DNA from: RYN-124 sp033851845
GTDB taxonomy: Bacteria; Actinomycetota; Actinomycetes; Mycobacteriales; SCTD01
NCBI GenBank assembly: GCA_033851845.1
Contig: JAWWOH010000039.1
Span: 1-27,428, forward strand
Reading direction: 5' to 3'
DNA: 27,428 bases
The translations under genes and the position numbers were made by a program. Of the stretch, positions 6,858-14,289 are shown piece by piece (the stretch's first letter is position 1; every line of letters starts with the position of its first letter). The notes beneath the pieces were generated by a model that worked only from the letters and a program-made list of their open reading frames with translations, had not been told where the DNA came from and made no database searches.

Positions 6858-8288
6858 GTGCCTGCTCCCCGCGTCCGCCGTGCCGCCGTTCTCGCGGCCT
6901 GCCTGGCGGTGGCACTCGCCGGCTCCGCGACGGGCATCCTGCTCGCCGGCAAGGAGAACGCCCGGGTCGGTCCGGTCGACGTCCAGTTCCAGCTCCAGCC
7001 CTCGCTGCACGGCGGGTCCCAGCTGCGCGTGCCGCCGCTCGGCACGATGGAGTTCGCGACGCACCACGGGCCGCTCGCGATGCACGCCTCGGTCGAGGAG
7101 CTGCGTGCCGACGTCGCACGCAGCCTGGCGCAGGACCCCGGCGGTTTCGCTACGGTCGGCGACCGCGTCGAGAGCGACCTGCGCAGCGCACTCGTCCAGC
7201 TGGTTCTGCGTGCGACCGCGGCAGCTCTGGTCGCCTGCGCGCTCCTCGGTCTTGTCGTGTTCCGGTCGTTCCGTCGTACCGCGATCTGTCTCGGTATGTG
7301 CCTCGTGTCGTTGCTGGCGACGGCCGGCGTCTCGGCGGCGACCTGGCGGCCGGCGAGCATCCGAGAACCCCGCTACACGGGACTCCTGGCCAGCGCCCCG
7401 ACTGCAATCGGCAGTGCCGAGCAGATCATCACCAACTTCTCGCAGTACCGCCTCGCGCTCGGTCAGCTCGTCGGCAACGTCGTCCAGCTGTACGACGTCA
7501 CATCGACGCTCCCGACGTACCGCCCGAGCGGATCGACCATCGCGCTGCTGCACATCTCGGACCTGCACCTCAACCCAGCCGGCGTCGACCTCGTCACCTC
7601 GCTCGTGACGCAGTTCCACGTCCGCGCCGTCATCGACTCAGGCGACGTCACCGACCACGGCAGTGACGCCGAGGCGCCGTTCGTCGAGGATCTGCGACGG
7701 ATCTCGGTGCCCTACGTCGTCATCAAGGGCAACCACGACTCCGCGACGACCGTGGGCGAGCTGCGTCGGCTGCCCAATGCAACGGTGCTCGATGGCACGA
7801 CGACGACGGTCGCCGACATCCGCATCGCGGGGATTGCCGACCCACGTTTCACTCCGGACAAGAGCAACCCGGCGGACGACAAGGACGTCGTCGCGGCCGG
7901 TGATCGCCTCGCCGGGCTGCTGGCAGCGCAGCCGGACCCTGTCGACGTCGCGGTCGTCCACGACCCGCTCGCGGCCGGTCCCCTGGCGGGGCACGTGCCG
8001 CTCGTCCTCGCCGGGCATCGGCACCGTCGGGAGCAGCAGGTCTCGGACGGCACTCTGCTGCTCGTCGAAGGCTCGACCGGGGGCGCCGGGCTGCGCGGCC
8101 TGCAGGGCGAGAAGCCGACGCCGCTGGAGTGCTCGGTGCTCTACTTCGACGCCGAGACCCACCAGCTGCAGGCATGGGACGAGATCAGCGTCGGCGGCCT
8201 CGGATCGTCGTCGGTCACCGTCGAGCGGCACCTGCGTCCCGGGTCGGCCGGCAGCGCACCGACTCCGAGCCCGTCGTCGTCGCCGTAA
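6858..8288 (+). CDS. Membrane-anchored metallophosphoesterase
   Basis: Calcineurin-like phosphoesterase, 476 aa. All metal-site motifs are present: D-L-H at 235-237 (I-S-D-L-H-L-N), G-D-V at 262-264, G-N-H-D at 291-294, then V-V-H-D and G-H-R-H. Hydrophobic segments lie near 8-30, 116-136 and 141-161. If the N-terminus is inside, residues 31-115 and the catalytic domain from about 225 would be outside the membrane. The substrate is unknown; related membrane phosphoesterases act on phospholipids or other envelope phosphates. The C-terminal tail is Ser/Pro-rich. The GTG at 6858 gives a good N-terminal anchor (three Arg then a hydrophobic run). There is no SD. It ends 3 bp from the stop of the convergent LEH-like gene. 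Confidence 0.88.
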   Translation: MPAPRVRRAAVLAACLAVALAGSATGILLAGKENARVGPVDVQFQLQPSLHGGSQLRVPPLGTMEFATHHGPLAMHASVEELRADVARSLAQDPGGFATVGDRVESDLRSALVQLVLRATAAALVACALLGLVVFRSFRRTAICLGMCLVSLLATAGVSAATWRPASIREPRYTGLLASAPTAIGSAEQIITNFSQYRLALGQLVGNVVQLYDVTSTLPTYRPSGSTIALLHISDLHLNPAGVDLVTSLVTQFHVRAVIDSGDVTDHGSDAEAPFVEDLRRISVPYVVIKGNHDSATTVGELRRLPNATVLDGTTTTVADIRIAGIADPRFTPDKSNPADDKDVVAAGDRLAGLLAAQPDPVDVAVVHDPLAAGPLAGHVPLVLAGHRHRREQQVSDGTLLLVEGSTGGAGLRGLQGEKPTPLECSVLYFDAETHQLQAWDEISVGGLGSSSVTVERHLRPGSAGSAPTPSPSSSP

Positions 8289-8291
8289 CGG

Positions 8292-8657
8292 TCAGAGCAT
8301 TTTGTTCATGATCGTGGGCAGGTCGAAGTAGTCACGCCACAGCGTGATCTGACCGTCACGTACGACGAAGACCCCGGCCACCGGCAGGTCGACCCACTCG
8401 CCCTTGAGGAGGAAGCGGTCGGTGCGCTCGTTCATCACCGTGTCGCCGGAGGCGAGCTCGCGGTGCGTCACCACTTCGAACCGGGTGCACATCGACAGCA
8501 GCGCCTCGAGCGTCTCGCGCACGGCTTCGCGGCCGTGGACGGCAGGAAGAGGCATGTTCTGGTACTCGACGTCCTCGGCGAGCAACGGGAGCGACACGTC
8601 GTACTCGCGGTTCTCGGCGGCTGCCAGGAACGCGTGAACTGTCTCGAGCGCGTCCAT
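8292..8657 (-). CDS. Limonene-1,2-epoxide hydrolase-like protein
   Basis: Small cone-fold hydrolase, 121 aa. It carries the full constellation known from Rhodococcus limonene epoxide hydrolase: Tyr32/Asn34 (E-Y-Q-N), Arg78 and Asp80 (N-E-R-T-D-R), and Asp109 (L-W-R-D-Y). The Tyr-Asn pair and the Asn-to-Arg spacing match the known enzyme (Tyr53, Asn55, Arg99, Asp101, Asp132), so epoxide hydration is a reasonable prediction. The natural epoxide is unknown; mycobacterial relatives accept lipid or sterol epoxides. The ATG overlaps the ferredoxin stop by one base (TGATG), so it is the third gene of an FNR-ferredoxin-hydrolase operon. It could instead be a SnoaL-like protein with other chemistry, but the active-site match argues against that. 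Confidence 0.88.
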   Translation of the reverse strand: MDALETVHAFLAAAENREYDVSLPLLAEDVEYQNMPLPAVHGREAVRETLEALLSMCTRFEVVTHRELASGDTVMNERTDRFLLKGEWVDLPVAGVFVVRDGQITLWRDYFDLPTIMNKML

Positions 8658-9007
8658 CAGTCCACATCCGGGTTCGGCGGCAGGGCCGCGATCCGCGGGG
8701 TGTCGGCCTCGGTGTTGCCGACGCGCATCGACCCACCAGGTGCGCCCAGCGGCGCGTCACGGCCGGGCAGGACGATCTCGAAGAACACCTTGTTGTCCTC
8801 CTTGTCCTCCGCCTTGTCGGCCGGCAGCTGACGATCCGGATAGATCGCGTCGACCGGGCAGACCGGCTCGCAGGCGCCGCAGTCGATGCACTCCTTGGGC
8901 TGGATGTAGAGCTTGCGACCGCCCTCGTAGATGCAGTCGACCGGGCACTCCTCGACACAGGACATGTCCTTGAGGTCGAGGCAGGTGCTGGTGATGACGA
9001 ACGTCAT
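8657..9007 (-). CDS. 7Fe ferredoxin (3Fe-4S + 4Fe-4S)
   Basis: Electron carrier of 116 aa. Cysteines 9, 17 and 50 fit a 3Fe-4S cluster, and 21, 40, 43 and 46 a 4Fe-4S cluster. The position that would give the first cluster a fourth ligand in 8Fe proteins is not Cys, hence the 7Fe assignment. Cys25 is the extra free cysteine also seen in Azotobacter FdI. The C-terminal half lacks cysteines and is acidic, then Pro/Gly-rich, a common extension in actinobacterial 7Fe ferredoxins. It starts inside the FNR stop (ATGA) and overlaps the next gene by one base, so it is probably the direct partner of that FNR. Likely clients are cytochromes P450 or other oxygenases encoded elsewhere. Confidence 0.93.
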   Translation of the reverse strand: MTFVITSTCLDLKDMSCVEECPVDCIYEGGRKLYIQPKECIDCGACEPVCPVDAIYPDRQLPADKAEDKEDNKVFFEIVLPGRDAPLGAPGGSMRVGNTEADTPRIAALPPNPDVD

Positions 9008-9999
9008 GCGGGCGTGCCTTCTCCCTGCTGCTCCGTCGAGTGGCCCGGGAACACCGTGGCCTCCGGGTCTATGACGGTAGCCGCGTTGCAGACGGCCGTC
9101 GCCACCTCCCCGAAGCCGACACTGATTAACCGCACCTTTCCGGCGTACTCGGTGATGTCACCGGCGGCGAAGACGCGCGGCAGATTCGTCGCCATCGTGG
9201 TGTCGACGACGATGTGCCGCTCCTCCACGTTGAGCCCCCACGCCTCGAGCGGCGTGATGTCAGCGGTGAAGCCCAGCGCCGCCACCACCTCCTGCGCGGG
9301 CAGGTCGGTCACCTGCTTGCTCTCGGTGTTTCGGACCGACACCGCCTCGACCCGCTCGCTCCCGGAGATCCCGACGACCTGCGCCGGGATGCAGAGCGAA
9401 ACCGTCGAGTCGCGGAGCAGCTTGACGGAGTGCGCGTGCGCGCGGAAGGCGTCACGCCGGTGCACGAGGGTGACCGACCGCGCGACCGGCTCCAGGCCCA
9501 GCGCCCAGTCCAGCGCGCTGTCCCCGCCGCCCACGACGACGACGTCCTTCTCGCGGTACGGCGCAAAGCTGGGTACGACGTACGACAGGCCCTTGCCGAC
9601 CCACGCATCGCCGCCGGGCAGCGGCCGGGGGTTGAACGTGCCGATGCCGCCGGTGACCACGACGGCCTGGGCGTTGATGACGGTGCCCGAGCCGGTCGTG
9701 ATGACCACGCCGTCGCCGGTGTGCTGGTAGGACACCGCCTGCTCGCCGAGCAGGTACATCGGGTGAAACGGCGCCGCCTGCTGCACCAGGTTGCGCACCA
9801 GGTCCTTGCCGCGGATGGACGGGAAGCCGGCGATGTCGAAGATCATCTTCTCGGGGTAGAGCGCCGTGACCTGACCGCCGGTCTCCGGCAGCGCGTCGAC
9901 GATCGCGCAGGTCAGGCCGCGAAAGCCGGCGTAGTAGGCGCCGTACAGCCCGCTGGGCCCGGCACCCACGATGAGGATGTCGACGTCGACGGTTGGCAC
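9004..9999 (-). CDS. Ferredoxin/flavodoxin-NADP+ reductase, thioredoxin-reductase-like
   Basis: FAD enzyme of 331 aa passing electrons between NADPH and ferredoxin. The FAD motif G-A-G-P-S-G is at 12-17, the NADPH motif G-G-G-D-S-A at 157-162, the phosphate-binding H-R-R-D-A-F-R-A-H at 180-188, and the closing FAD motif A-A-G-D-I at 278-282. No C-x-x-C redox pair is present, which separates it from true thioredoxin reductases and fits the TrxR-like FNR (YumC type) family. It is the first gene of the operon with the ferredoxin and the epoxide-hydrolase-like protein. The GTG at 9999 is the only possible start, because TAA lies in frame four codons upstream. No SD is present, and TAACGT sits at -12 to -7, suggesting leaderless translation. 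Confidence 0.93.
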   Translation of the reverse strand: MPTVDVDILIVGAGPSGLYGAYYAGFRGLTCAIVDALPETGGQVTALYPEKMIFDIAGFPSIRGKDLVRNLVQQAAPFHPMYLLGEQAVSYQHTGDGVVITTGSGTVINAQAVVVTGGIGTFNPRPLPGGDAWVGKGLSYVVPSFAPYREKDVVVVGGGDSALDWALGLEPVARSVTLVHRRDAFRAHAHSVKLLRDSTVSLCIPAQVVGISGSERVEAVSVRNTESKQVTDLPAQEVVAALGFTADITPLEAWGLNVEERHIVVDTTMATNLPRVFAAGDITEYAGKVRLISVGFGEVATAVCNAATVIDPEATVFPGHSTEQQGEGTPA

Positions 10000-10005
10000 G
10001 AGAAC

Positions 10006-10011
10006 ACGTTA
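10006..10011 (-). promoter_or_regulatory. Candidate leaderless -10 box of the FNR operon
   Basis: TAACGT, a full TANNNT match, occupies exactly -12 to -7 of the FNR GTG at 9999. Its first three bases form the in-frame TAA that rules out any earlier start. If used, transcription would begin at or next to the start codon. Confidence 0.5.
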
Positions 10012-10134
10012 CAGAAATGCCGCGTCTGTCCCGCCGCCGGTCCCGCCCAGCGAGATCCGGGAAAAGCGGGCAGGAGAACCGGCAACCATGACGAAACGGG
10101 CATCGAACCGCCCCGCCAAGCCCTGGAGGCCTTC

Positions 10135-12252
10135 GTGGTCAGCGCGTCCCGTCGTCGTCTCGTCCTTCTCGGAGCAGCAGCCCTGCTGGCCGCCGGTCTG
10201 GTGCCAGTCGCCCAAGCCAAGACCTTGACACCAGACCCCGGTCTCACGATCCAGGTGCTGTCCAGCCGCGCCGATCTCGTGTCCGCCGGCGACGCCCTCG
10301 TACAGGTGTCCCTCCCGAAGGGCGTCCGGTCAGCGACCGTCGACGTGAACGGGAAGGACGTCTCGCGCCAGTTCGCCCTGCGGCAGAACGGCGCGTTCGA
10401 GGGCCTGCTGACGGGGCTGGCGCTCGGCCGTAACGACGTGCATGCCCGGGCCGCCGGCAAGGGTGCCGTCCTCACCATCACCAACCACCCGCAGGGCGGC
10501 CCGACGTTCTCCGGGCCGCAGATCCTGCCGTGGACGTGCGGCAACGGCGTCAAGGACAAGCAGTGCAACCAGAAGCCGACGTACTCCTACGTCTACAAGT
10601 CCTCGACCCGCGGTGACTTCGAGGCCTACAACCCCGACAGCCCGCCGAGCGACATCGACCAGACGACGACGCAGAACGGCACCACGGTCCCGTTCATCGT
10701 CCGCAAGGAGCTCGGCTACTCCGACCGCGACCAGTACGCCATCGCGGTGCTGTGGCAGCCGAAGAAGCCGTGGCAGCCGTGGGCGCCGCAGAAGCAGTGG
10801 AACAGCAAGCTCGTCCTGACGCACGGCGCGAGCTGCGACACGTCGTACGCCTCCGGCTCGGCCCCCGACGTCATGCTCGAGAACGCTCTGTCGCTCGGCT
10901 TCGCCGTGGCGTCGCACGCGCTCGACAACGCCGGCCACAACTGCAACATCATCACGCAGGCCGAGTCGCTGCTGATGGTCAAGGAGCGGGTCGTCGAGGA
11001 GCTCGGCCCGCTCCGCTGGACGATCGGCAGCGGCTGCTCCGGCGGCTCACTCGTGCAGCAGCAGGTCGCCAACGCCTACCCCGGCGTCTACCAGGGCATC
11101 AGCCCGCAGTGCAGCTTCACCGACGCGTGGTCGTCGGCGCAGCAGTACGTCGACTACACGATGCTGCTTGCGTACTTCAAGGACCCGTCGCGCTGGGACG
11201 CAGGCGATGTGTGGAACCCGGAGGCGATCAGTCAGGTGCTCGGACACCCGAACGTCGGCAACCCCATCACGTTCACGTCCGCCATCCCCAACGGCGGCGA
11301 CCCGAGCCGCAGCTGCCCCGGTGTGCCTGCCGCGAAGGTCTACGACCCGAAGACCAACCCCAAGGGCGTGAAGTGCACGCTCCAGGACTACATGGTCAAC
11401 GTGTTCGGCACGCGCAAGGACGGCTTCGCGCAGCGGCCGTTCGGCAACGTCGGCATCCAGTACGGCCTCGTCGGTCTGCGTAAGGGGCTCGTCACGCCGG
11501 CGCAGTTCGTCGACTTGAACACCAACCTCGGCGGGCTGGACATGAACGGCGACGTGCAGGCCGCCCGCAGCTACCCCGACCTGCCGGCGCTGAAGCGGGT
11601 CTACACCAGCGGCGCTGCCAACTACGCCAACAACCTCGACAAGGTCGCCATCATCGACCTGCGCGGTCCCGACCCGGGCGCCTTCCACGACGTCTACCGC
11701 ACCTACGCGATGCGGGCGCGACTACTGCGCAACTTCGGTACGGCGGCCAACCAGGTGCTGTGGCGCGGCCAGGTGCCACTGCTCGGCGACGCCAACTACG
11801 TCGACCAGTCCATCGTCGCGCTCGACAAGTGGCTGGCCCGCGTGGACGCCGACAAGCGGTCGTTGCCGCTGGCGAAGAAGATCATCCAGGACAAGCCCGG
11901 TGACGTCGCGGATCGCTGCACCAACGGGTCCGGCACGGAGCTGCCCTCGGAGGTCTGCGACCAGACCGTCGCGTCGTACGGCACGCCGCGGATTGCCGCC
12001 GACGCCCCGCTCACCGACGACGTCCTGCAGTGCCAGCTCAAGCCCATGCGCAAGGACGACTACCCAGTGTCGTTCAGTGACGACCAGTGGAAGCGGCTGC
12101 AGAAGGCGTTCCCACGCGGTGTCTGCGACTACAGCAAGCCCGGCGTCAACCAGCAGGGTGCGACCGGCTGGCTCACCTTCCAGGACGCCAACGGCAAGGT
12201 CGTGTACGGCGGCACTCCCCTCGGTCCGGAGCCGACGTCGCGTCCTACGTAG
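10135..12252 (+). CDS. Secreted DUF6351-like alpha/beta hydrolase (tannase-like)
   Basis: Exported protein of 705 aa resembling the actinobacterial DUF6351 family (recognised by pattern, not searched). The N-terminus M-V-S-A-S-R-R-R-L-V followed by a hydrophobic run to A-Q-A near residue 28 looks like a Sec or Tat signal peptide. A nucleophile elbow G-C-S-G-G at 300-304 puts Ser302 in the catalytic role, as in tannase/feruloyl-esterase-like hydrolases. Paired cysteines (135/144, 234, 270, 301 and later ones) suit an extracytoplasmic protein. The family's substrate is unknown to me. The GTG at 10135 is chosen because GGAGG (10125-10129) lies 5 nt upstream and the signal peptide begins there. 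The frame is open far upstream but carries no family-like sequence. Its TAG stop lies within the ctaA -10 box. Confidence 0.85.
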   Translation: MVSASRRRLVLLGAAALLAAGLVPVAQAKTLTPDPGLTIQVLSSRADLVSAGDALVQVSLPKGVRSATVDVNGKDVSRQFALRQNGAFEGLLTGLALGRNDVHARAAGKGAVLTITNHPQGGPTFSGPQILPWTCGNGVKDKQCNQKPTYSYVYKSSTRGDFEAYNPDSPPSDIDQTTTQNGTTVPFIVRKELGYSDRDQYAIAVLWQPKKPWQPWAPQKQWNSKLVLTHGASCDTSYASGSAPDVMLENALSLGFAVASHALDNAGHNCNIITQAESLLMVKERVVEELGPLRWTIGSGCSGGSLVQQQVANAYPGVYQGISPQCSFTDAWSSAQQYVDYTMLLAYFKDPSRWDAGDVWNPEAISQVLGHPNVGNPITFTSAIPNGGDPSRSCPGVPAAKVYDPKTNPKGVKCTLQDYMVNVFGTRKDGFAQRPFGNVGIQYGLVGLRKGLVTPAQFVDLNTNLGGLDMNGDVQAARSYPDLPALKRVYTSGAANYANNLDKVAIIDLRGPDPGAFHDVYRTYAMRARLLRNFGTAANQVLWRGQVPLLGDANYVDQSIVALDKWLARVDADKRSLPLAKKIIQDKPGDVADRCTNGSGTELPSEVCDQTVASYGTPRIAADAPLTDDVLQCQLKPMRKDDYPVSFSDDQWKRLQKAFPRGVCDYSKPGVNQQGATGWLTFQDANGKVVYGGTPLGPEPTSRPT

Positions 12253-12255
12253 GCT
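12250..12255 (+). promoter_or_regulatory. Candidate leaderless -10 box of ctaA
   Basis: TAGGCT, a full TANNNT match, lies at -12 to -7 of the ctaA GTG at 12262. Its first three bases are the stop codon of the hydrolase upstream, so one TAG would serve as both stop and promoter core. The identical hexamer stands at the same position before the NIPSNAP gene. Confidence 0.45.
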
Positions 12256-12261
12256 GAAGCG

Positions 12262-13179
12262 GTGAACCGGCCGAGCGTGCGCACCGTGCGCCGGCTGGCG
12301 CTGGCGAGCGTCGTCGCGAATGCGGGGATCGTCGTCACCGGCGGCGCGGTCCGGCTGACCGACTCCGGGCTCGGCTGCCCGACCTGGCCGCGCTGCACGG
12401 AGTCGACGTACACCCCGACGGCCGCGAGTGACGCGCACGGGCTGATCGAGTTCGGCAACCGGATGCTCACGTTCGTCCTCGTTGCCGTCGTCGCCGCGAC
12501 GCTGGTGGCCGTCATACGCCAGGCGCCGCGGCGACCGGCGCTCGTGCGGTCGGCGACGCTCCTCGTGCTCGGCATCCCTGCCCAGGCCGTGTTAGGTGGC
12601 ATCACCGTCCGCACCGGGCTGAACCCGTGGACCGTCATGGCCCACTTCCTGCTGTCCATGGTGCTGGTGGGCATCGCCGTGGTGCTGCACTGGCGGGCAT
12701 CGGAGGGCGACGGACCGCCGCGGGTGCTCGTTCCACCGCCACTCCAGCAGCTGGCTCGCGCCGTGCTCGCCGTTGTCGCGCTCACGCTGGTCGCCGGCAC
12801 CGTGGTGACCGGCTCCGGACCGCACTCGGGTGATGCGAAAGCTGCGCGCACGGGCTTCAACCCCGAGTCCGTGAGCCAGCTGCACGCCGACCTCGTGATG
12901 CTGCTCGTCGGCCTGAGTGTCGCGCTGTGGCTGGCGGTTCGGGCTGTCGGTGGCCCCAGTCGCGCGGCCGGAATCCTGCTCGTCGTCGTGCTGGGGCAGG
13001 GTGCCGTCGGCTGGACGCAGTACTTCACCGACCTCCCGGTCGCCCTGGTGGCGGTGCACATGGTCGGCGCCTGCCTCGTGCTGGTCGCAGCGGTGCGCGT
13101 CGCGTTGTCGGTGCGTGAGCGACCGCCCGCGGCCGCCGTCGCTGTGCCCTGGCAGGCGCCCGCCCTCACCACGAGCTGA
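12262..13179 (+). CDS. ctaA: Heme A synthase (CtaA/COX15)
   Basis: Converts heme O to heme A for aa3-type cytochrome c oxidase; integral membrane protein, 305 aa with about eight hydrophobic segments. The first loop carries the Cys39/Cys45 pair (C-P-T-W-P-R-C), matching the redox-active pair of Bacillus CtaA. Candidate heme ligands are His59, His128, His208 and His266. In the E-F-G-N-R motif (63-67) Asn66 stands where Bacillus has a His ligand; I believe this is common in actinobacteria, with His59 nearby. The gene begins 10 bp after the hydrolase stop with no SD, but TAGGCT lies at -12 to -7. CtaB, which makes its substrate, is encoded 5.4 kb away next to tkt, the usual actinobacterial neighbourhood. 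Confidence 0.95.
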   Translation: MNRPSVRTVRRLALASVVANAGIVVTGGAVRLTDSGLGCPTWPRCTESTYTPTAASDAHGLIEFGNRMLTFVLVAVVAATLVAVIRQAPRRPALVRSATLLVLGIPAQAVLGGITVRTGLNPWTVMAHFLLSMVLVGIAVVLHWRASEGDGPPRVLVPPPLQQLARAVLAVVALTLVAGTVVTGSGPHSGDAKAARTGFNPESVSQLHADLVMLLVGLSVALWLAVRAVGGPSRAAGILLVVVLGQGAVGWTQYFTDLPVALVAVHMVGACLVLVAAVRVALSVRERPPAAAVAVPWQAPALTTS

Positions 13180-13180
13180 C

Positions 13181-13206
13181 CCGCGGACTAGGCCATGGTG
13201 CCGCGG
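13181..13206. terminator. Possible hairpin between convergent genes
   Basis: CCGCGG occurs at 13181-13186 and again at 13201-13206. Being self-complementary, the two copies could pair around a 14-nt loop in either direction. It sits in the 52-bp gap between ctaA and the convergent ABM-like gene. No T-run follows, so this is a weak terminator candidate. Confidence 0.25.
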
Positions 13207-13231
13207 CAATCAGCGCCTCGGCCGCGCTGGG

Positions 13232-13522
13232 TCAGGAACCAGGCGTGAAGTAGTTGTGCACGTCGAAGAACTGCATGCTCGGGGGCTCGGAGATGCCGAC
13301 GTCGGCCGAGAAGGGACCGATCTGCTCCTGCGCGAACTTCTCAAACTGCTCTTTCGTCTCCCACACATCGACGATCCGCAGACCTGAGTCGGTCTTGGTC
13401 GCATAGTGCGAGATCGCGCCGGCCGGTCCAGGGCCTTTCGGGGTGAAACCCATCTTTCCGCAGATCTGGTCGTACTGCTCGAGAGTGGCGCCGTCGAAGT
13501 CCATCTGCACCGCAACTGCCAT
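13232..13522 (-). CDS. Small dimeric alpha/beta-barrel protein (ABM-like)
   Basis: A 96-aa protein with the look of the antibiotic-biosynthesis-monooxygenase/Dabb ferredoxin-like fold: beta strand M-A-V-A-V-Q-M-D-F, helix, then G-L-R-I-V-D-V-W-E-T-K-E-Q-F-E-K-F, the common strand-plus-helix signature. Similar small proteins are widespread in actinobacteria without a known role. The ATG at 13522 is preferred over a longer GTG start at 13600, because an AGGGGG stretch lies about 10 nt upstream and the extra 26 residues are Arg/Pro-rich and unlike the family. It follows the NIPSNAP gene on the same strand after a 125-bp gap, so the two may or may not share a transcript. Confidence 0.75.
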   Translation of the reverse strand: MAVAVQMDFDGATLEQYDQICGKMGFTPKGPGPAGAISHYATKTDSGLRIVDVWETKEQFEKFAQEQIGPFSADVGISEPPSMQFFDVHNYFTPGS

Positions 13523-13647
13523 GGCTGAAACCCCCTGCTCACGCGGCGCCCGGATGGACGCCACACGCCACACTGTCCCGGAACCTGGTGCCGGGCGCAC
13601 CGGCTAAACCGGGCTGGTCCGGCTGGCCTACTCGGCGGCGAGCGCGC
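13523..13647. other. Intergenic region with a small hairpin
   Basis: The 125 bp between the NIPSNAP stop and the ABM-like start contain GGTGC-CGGGC-GCACC near 13588-13602, a 5-bp stem that could slow or end transcription from the NIPSNAP gene. No clear -10 box is seen before the ABM-like gene. Confidence 0.3.
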
Positions 13648-14202
13648 TCAGCGCAGGAGCGACCGAGGAGTTGGTGCGAGCCTGAGCACTTGCTGCGCGG
13701 GGACCGGAGGCACCGCGCGACCAAGGCGCACCGCGACGTCCACACCCTCACGCACGGGAAGCGCGGGGAAGTCGTTGACGGCAGAATCGGTCTCCAGCAG
13801 TCCGAGGCCGGGGTCGAGCTGTGGCAGCAGCTCACGGTCGTGCACCGTGATCACCAGTTCGGTGTCGGCGGTCGAGACGTCTCGTGCCGCGGGCAACACC
13901 AGGCCCGTCACCGGATGCAGGAGCAGCACGTCGTCGACGGACACCATCGTCGTGTTGGCAAGCGGACCGTGCTCCTTCCAGACCGGACCGCTGTAGAACG
14001 ACGTCAAGCCGGCCAGCCGGTTTTTCATGTCCGCGAAGGCGCGCAGCCAGACGAACCGGTCCTCCCGATCGAGGTCCCGGAAAGTCCCCAGGATCTGCAT
14101 CCCCAGTGCCTCCTGCGACTCGACGAACTCGCGGTCGAAGACGTCGACAAGGATGTCCCGCTTGCCGGGTACAAGCGTGTACTGGCGCAGTTCGACAATC
14201 AT
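13648..14202 (-). CDS. NIPSNAP-family protein
   Basis: Dimeric alpha/beta-barrel protein of 184 aa. The opening M-I-V-E-L-R-Q-Y-T-L-V-P-G-K-R-D is the hallmark NIPSNAP strand, followed by D-R-E-D-R-F-V-W-L-R-A-F-A-D-M and S-F-Y-S-G-P-V-W-K-E-H, both typical of bacterial NIPSNAP proteins. The biochemical role in bacteria is unknown; some relatives sit near catabolic genes. The ATG at 14202 has no SD but TAGGCT lies at -12 to -7, suggesting a leaderless message. The C-terminal 30 residues are low-complexity and Arg/Pro-rich. The gene lies immediately left of the IS110 element. Confidence 0.85.
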   Translation of the reverse strand: MIVELRQYTLVPGKRDILVDVFDREFVESQEALGMQILGTFRDLDREDRFVWLRAFADMKNRLAGLTSFYSGPVWKEHGPLANTTMVSVDDVLLLHPVTGLVLPAARDVSTADTELVITVHDRELLPQLDPGLGLLETDSAVNDFPALPVREGVDVAVRLGRAVPPVPAQQVLRLAPTPRSLLR

Positions 14203-14208
14203 CCCGGC

Positions 14209-14214
14209 AGCCTA
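14209..14214 (-). promoter_or_regulatory. Candidate leaderless -10 box of the NIPSNAP gene
   Basis: TAGGCT, a full TANNNT match, at exactly -12 to -7 of the ATG at 14202. It is identical in sequence and spacing to the box before ctaA. Confidence 0.5.
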
Positions 14215-14289
14215 GGGACATGTCTTAGCAAGACCGTGCTTCGGCTGGTCGCGTGTACCTCGTGGCCACCCCGAAGATCGTGAGCGTTT

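Noticed and set aside
9214..10134. Upstream extension of the hydrolase frame to a 1012-codon protein
   Set aside because: The extra part is antisense to the FNR gene and unlike any protein. The SD and signal peptide support the GTG at 10135.
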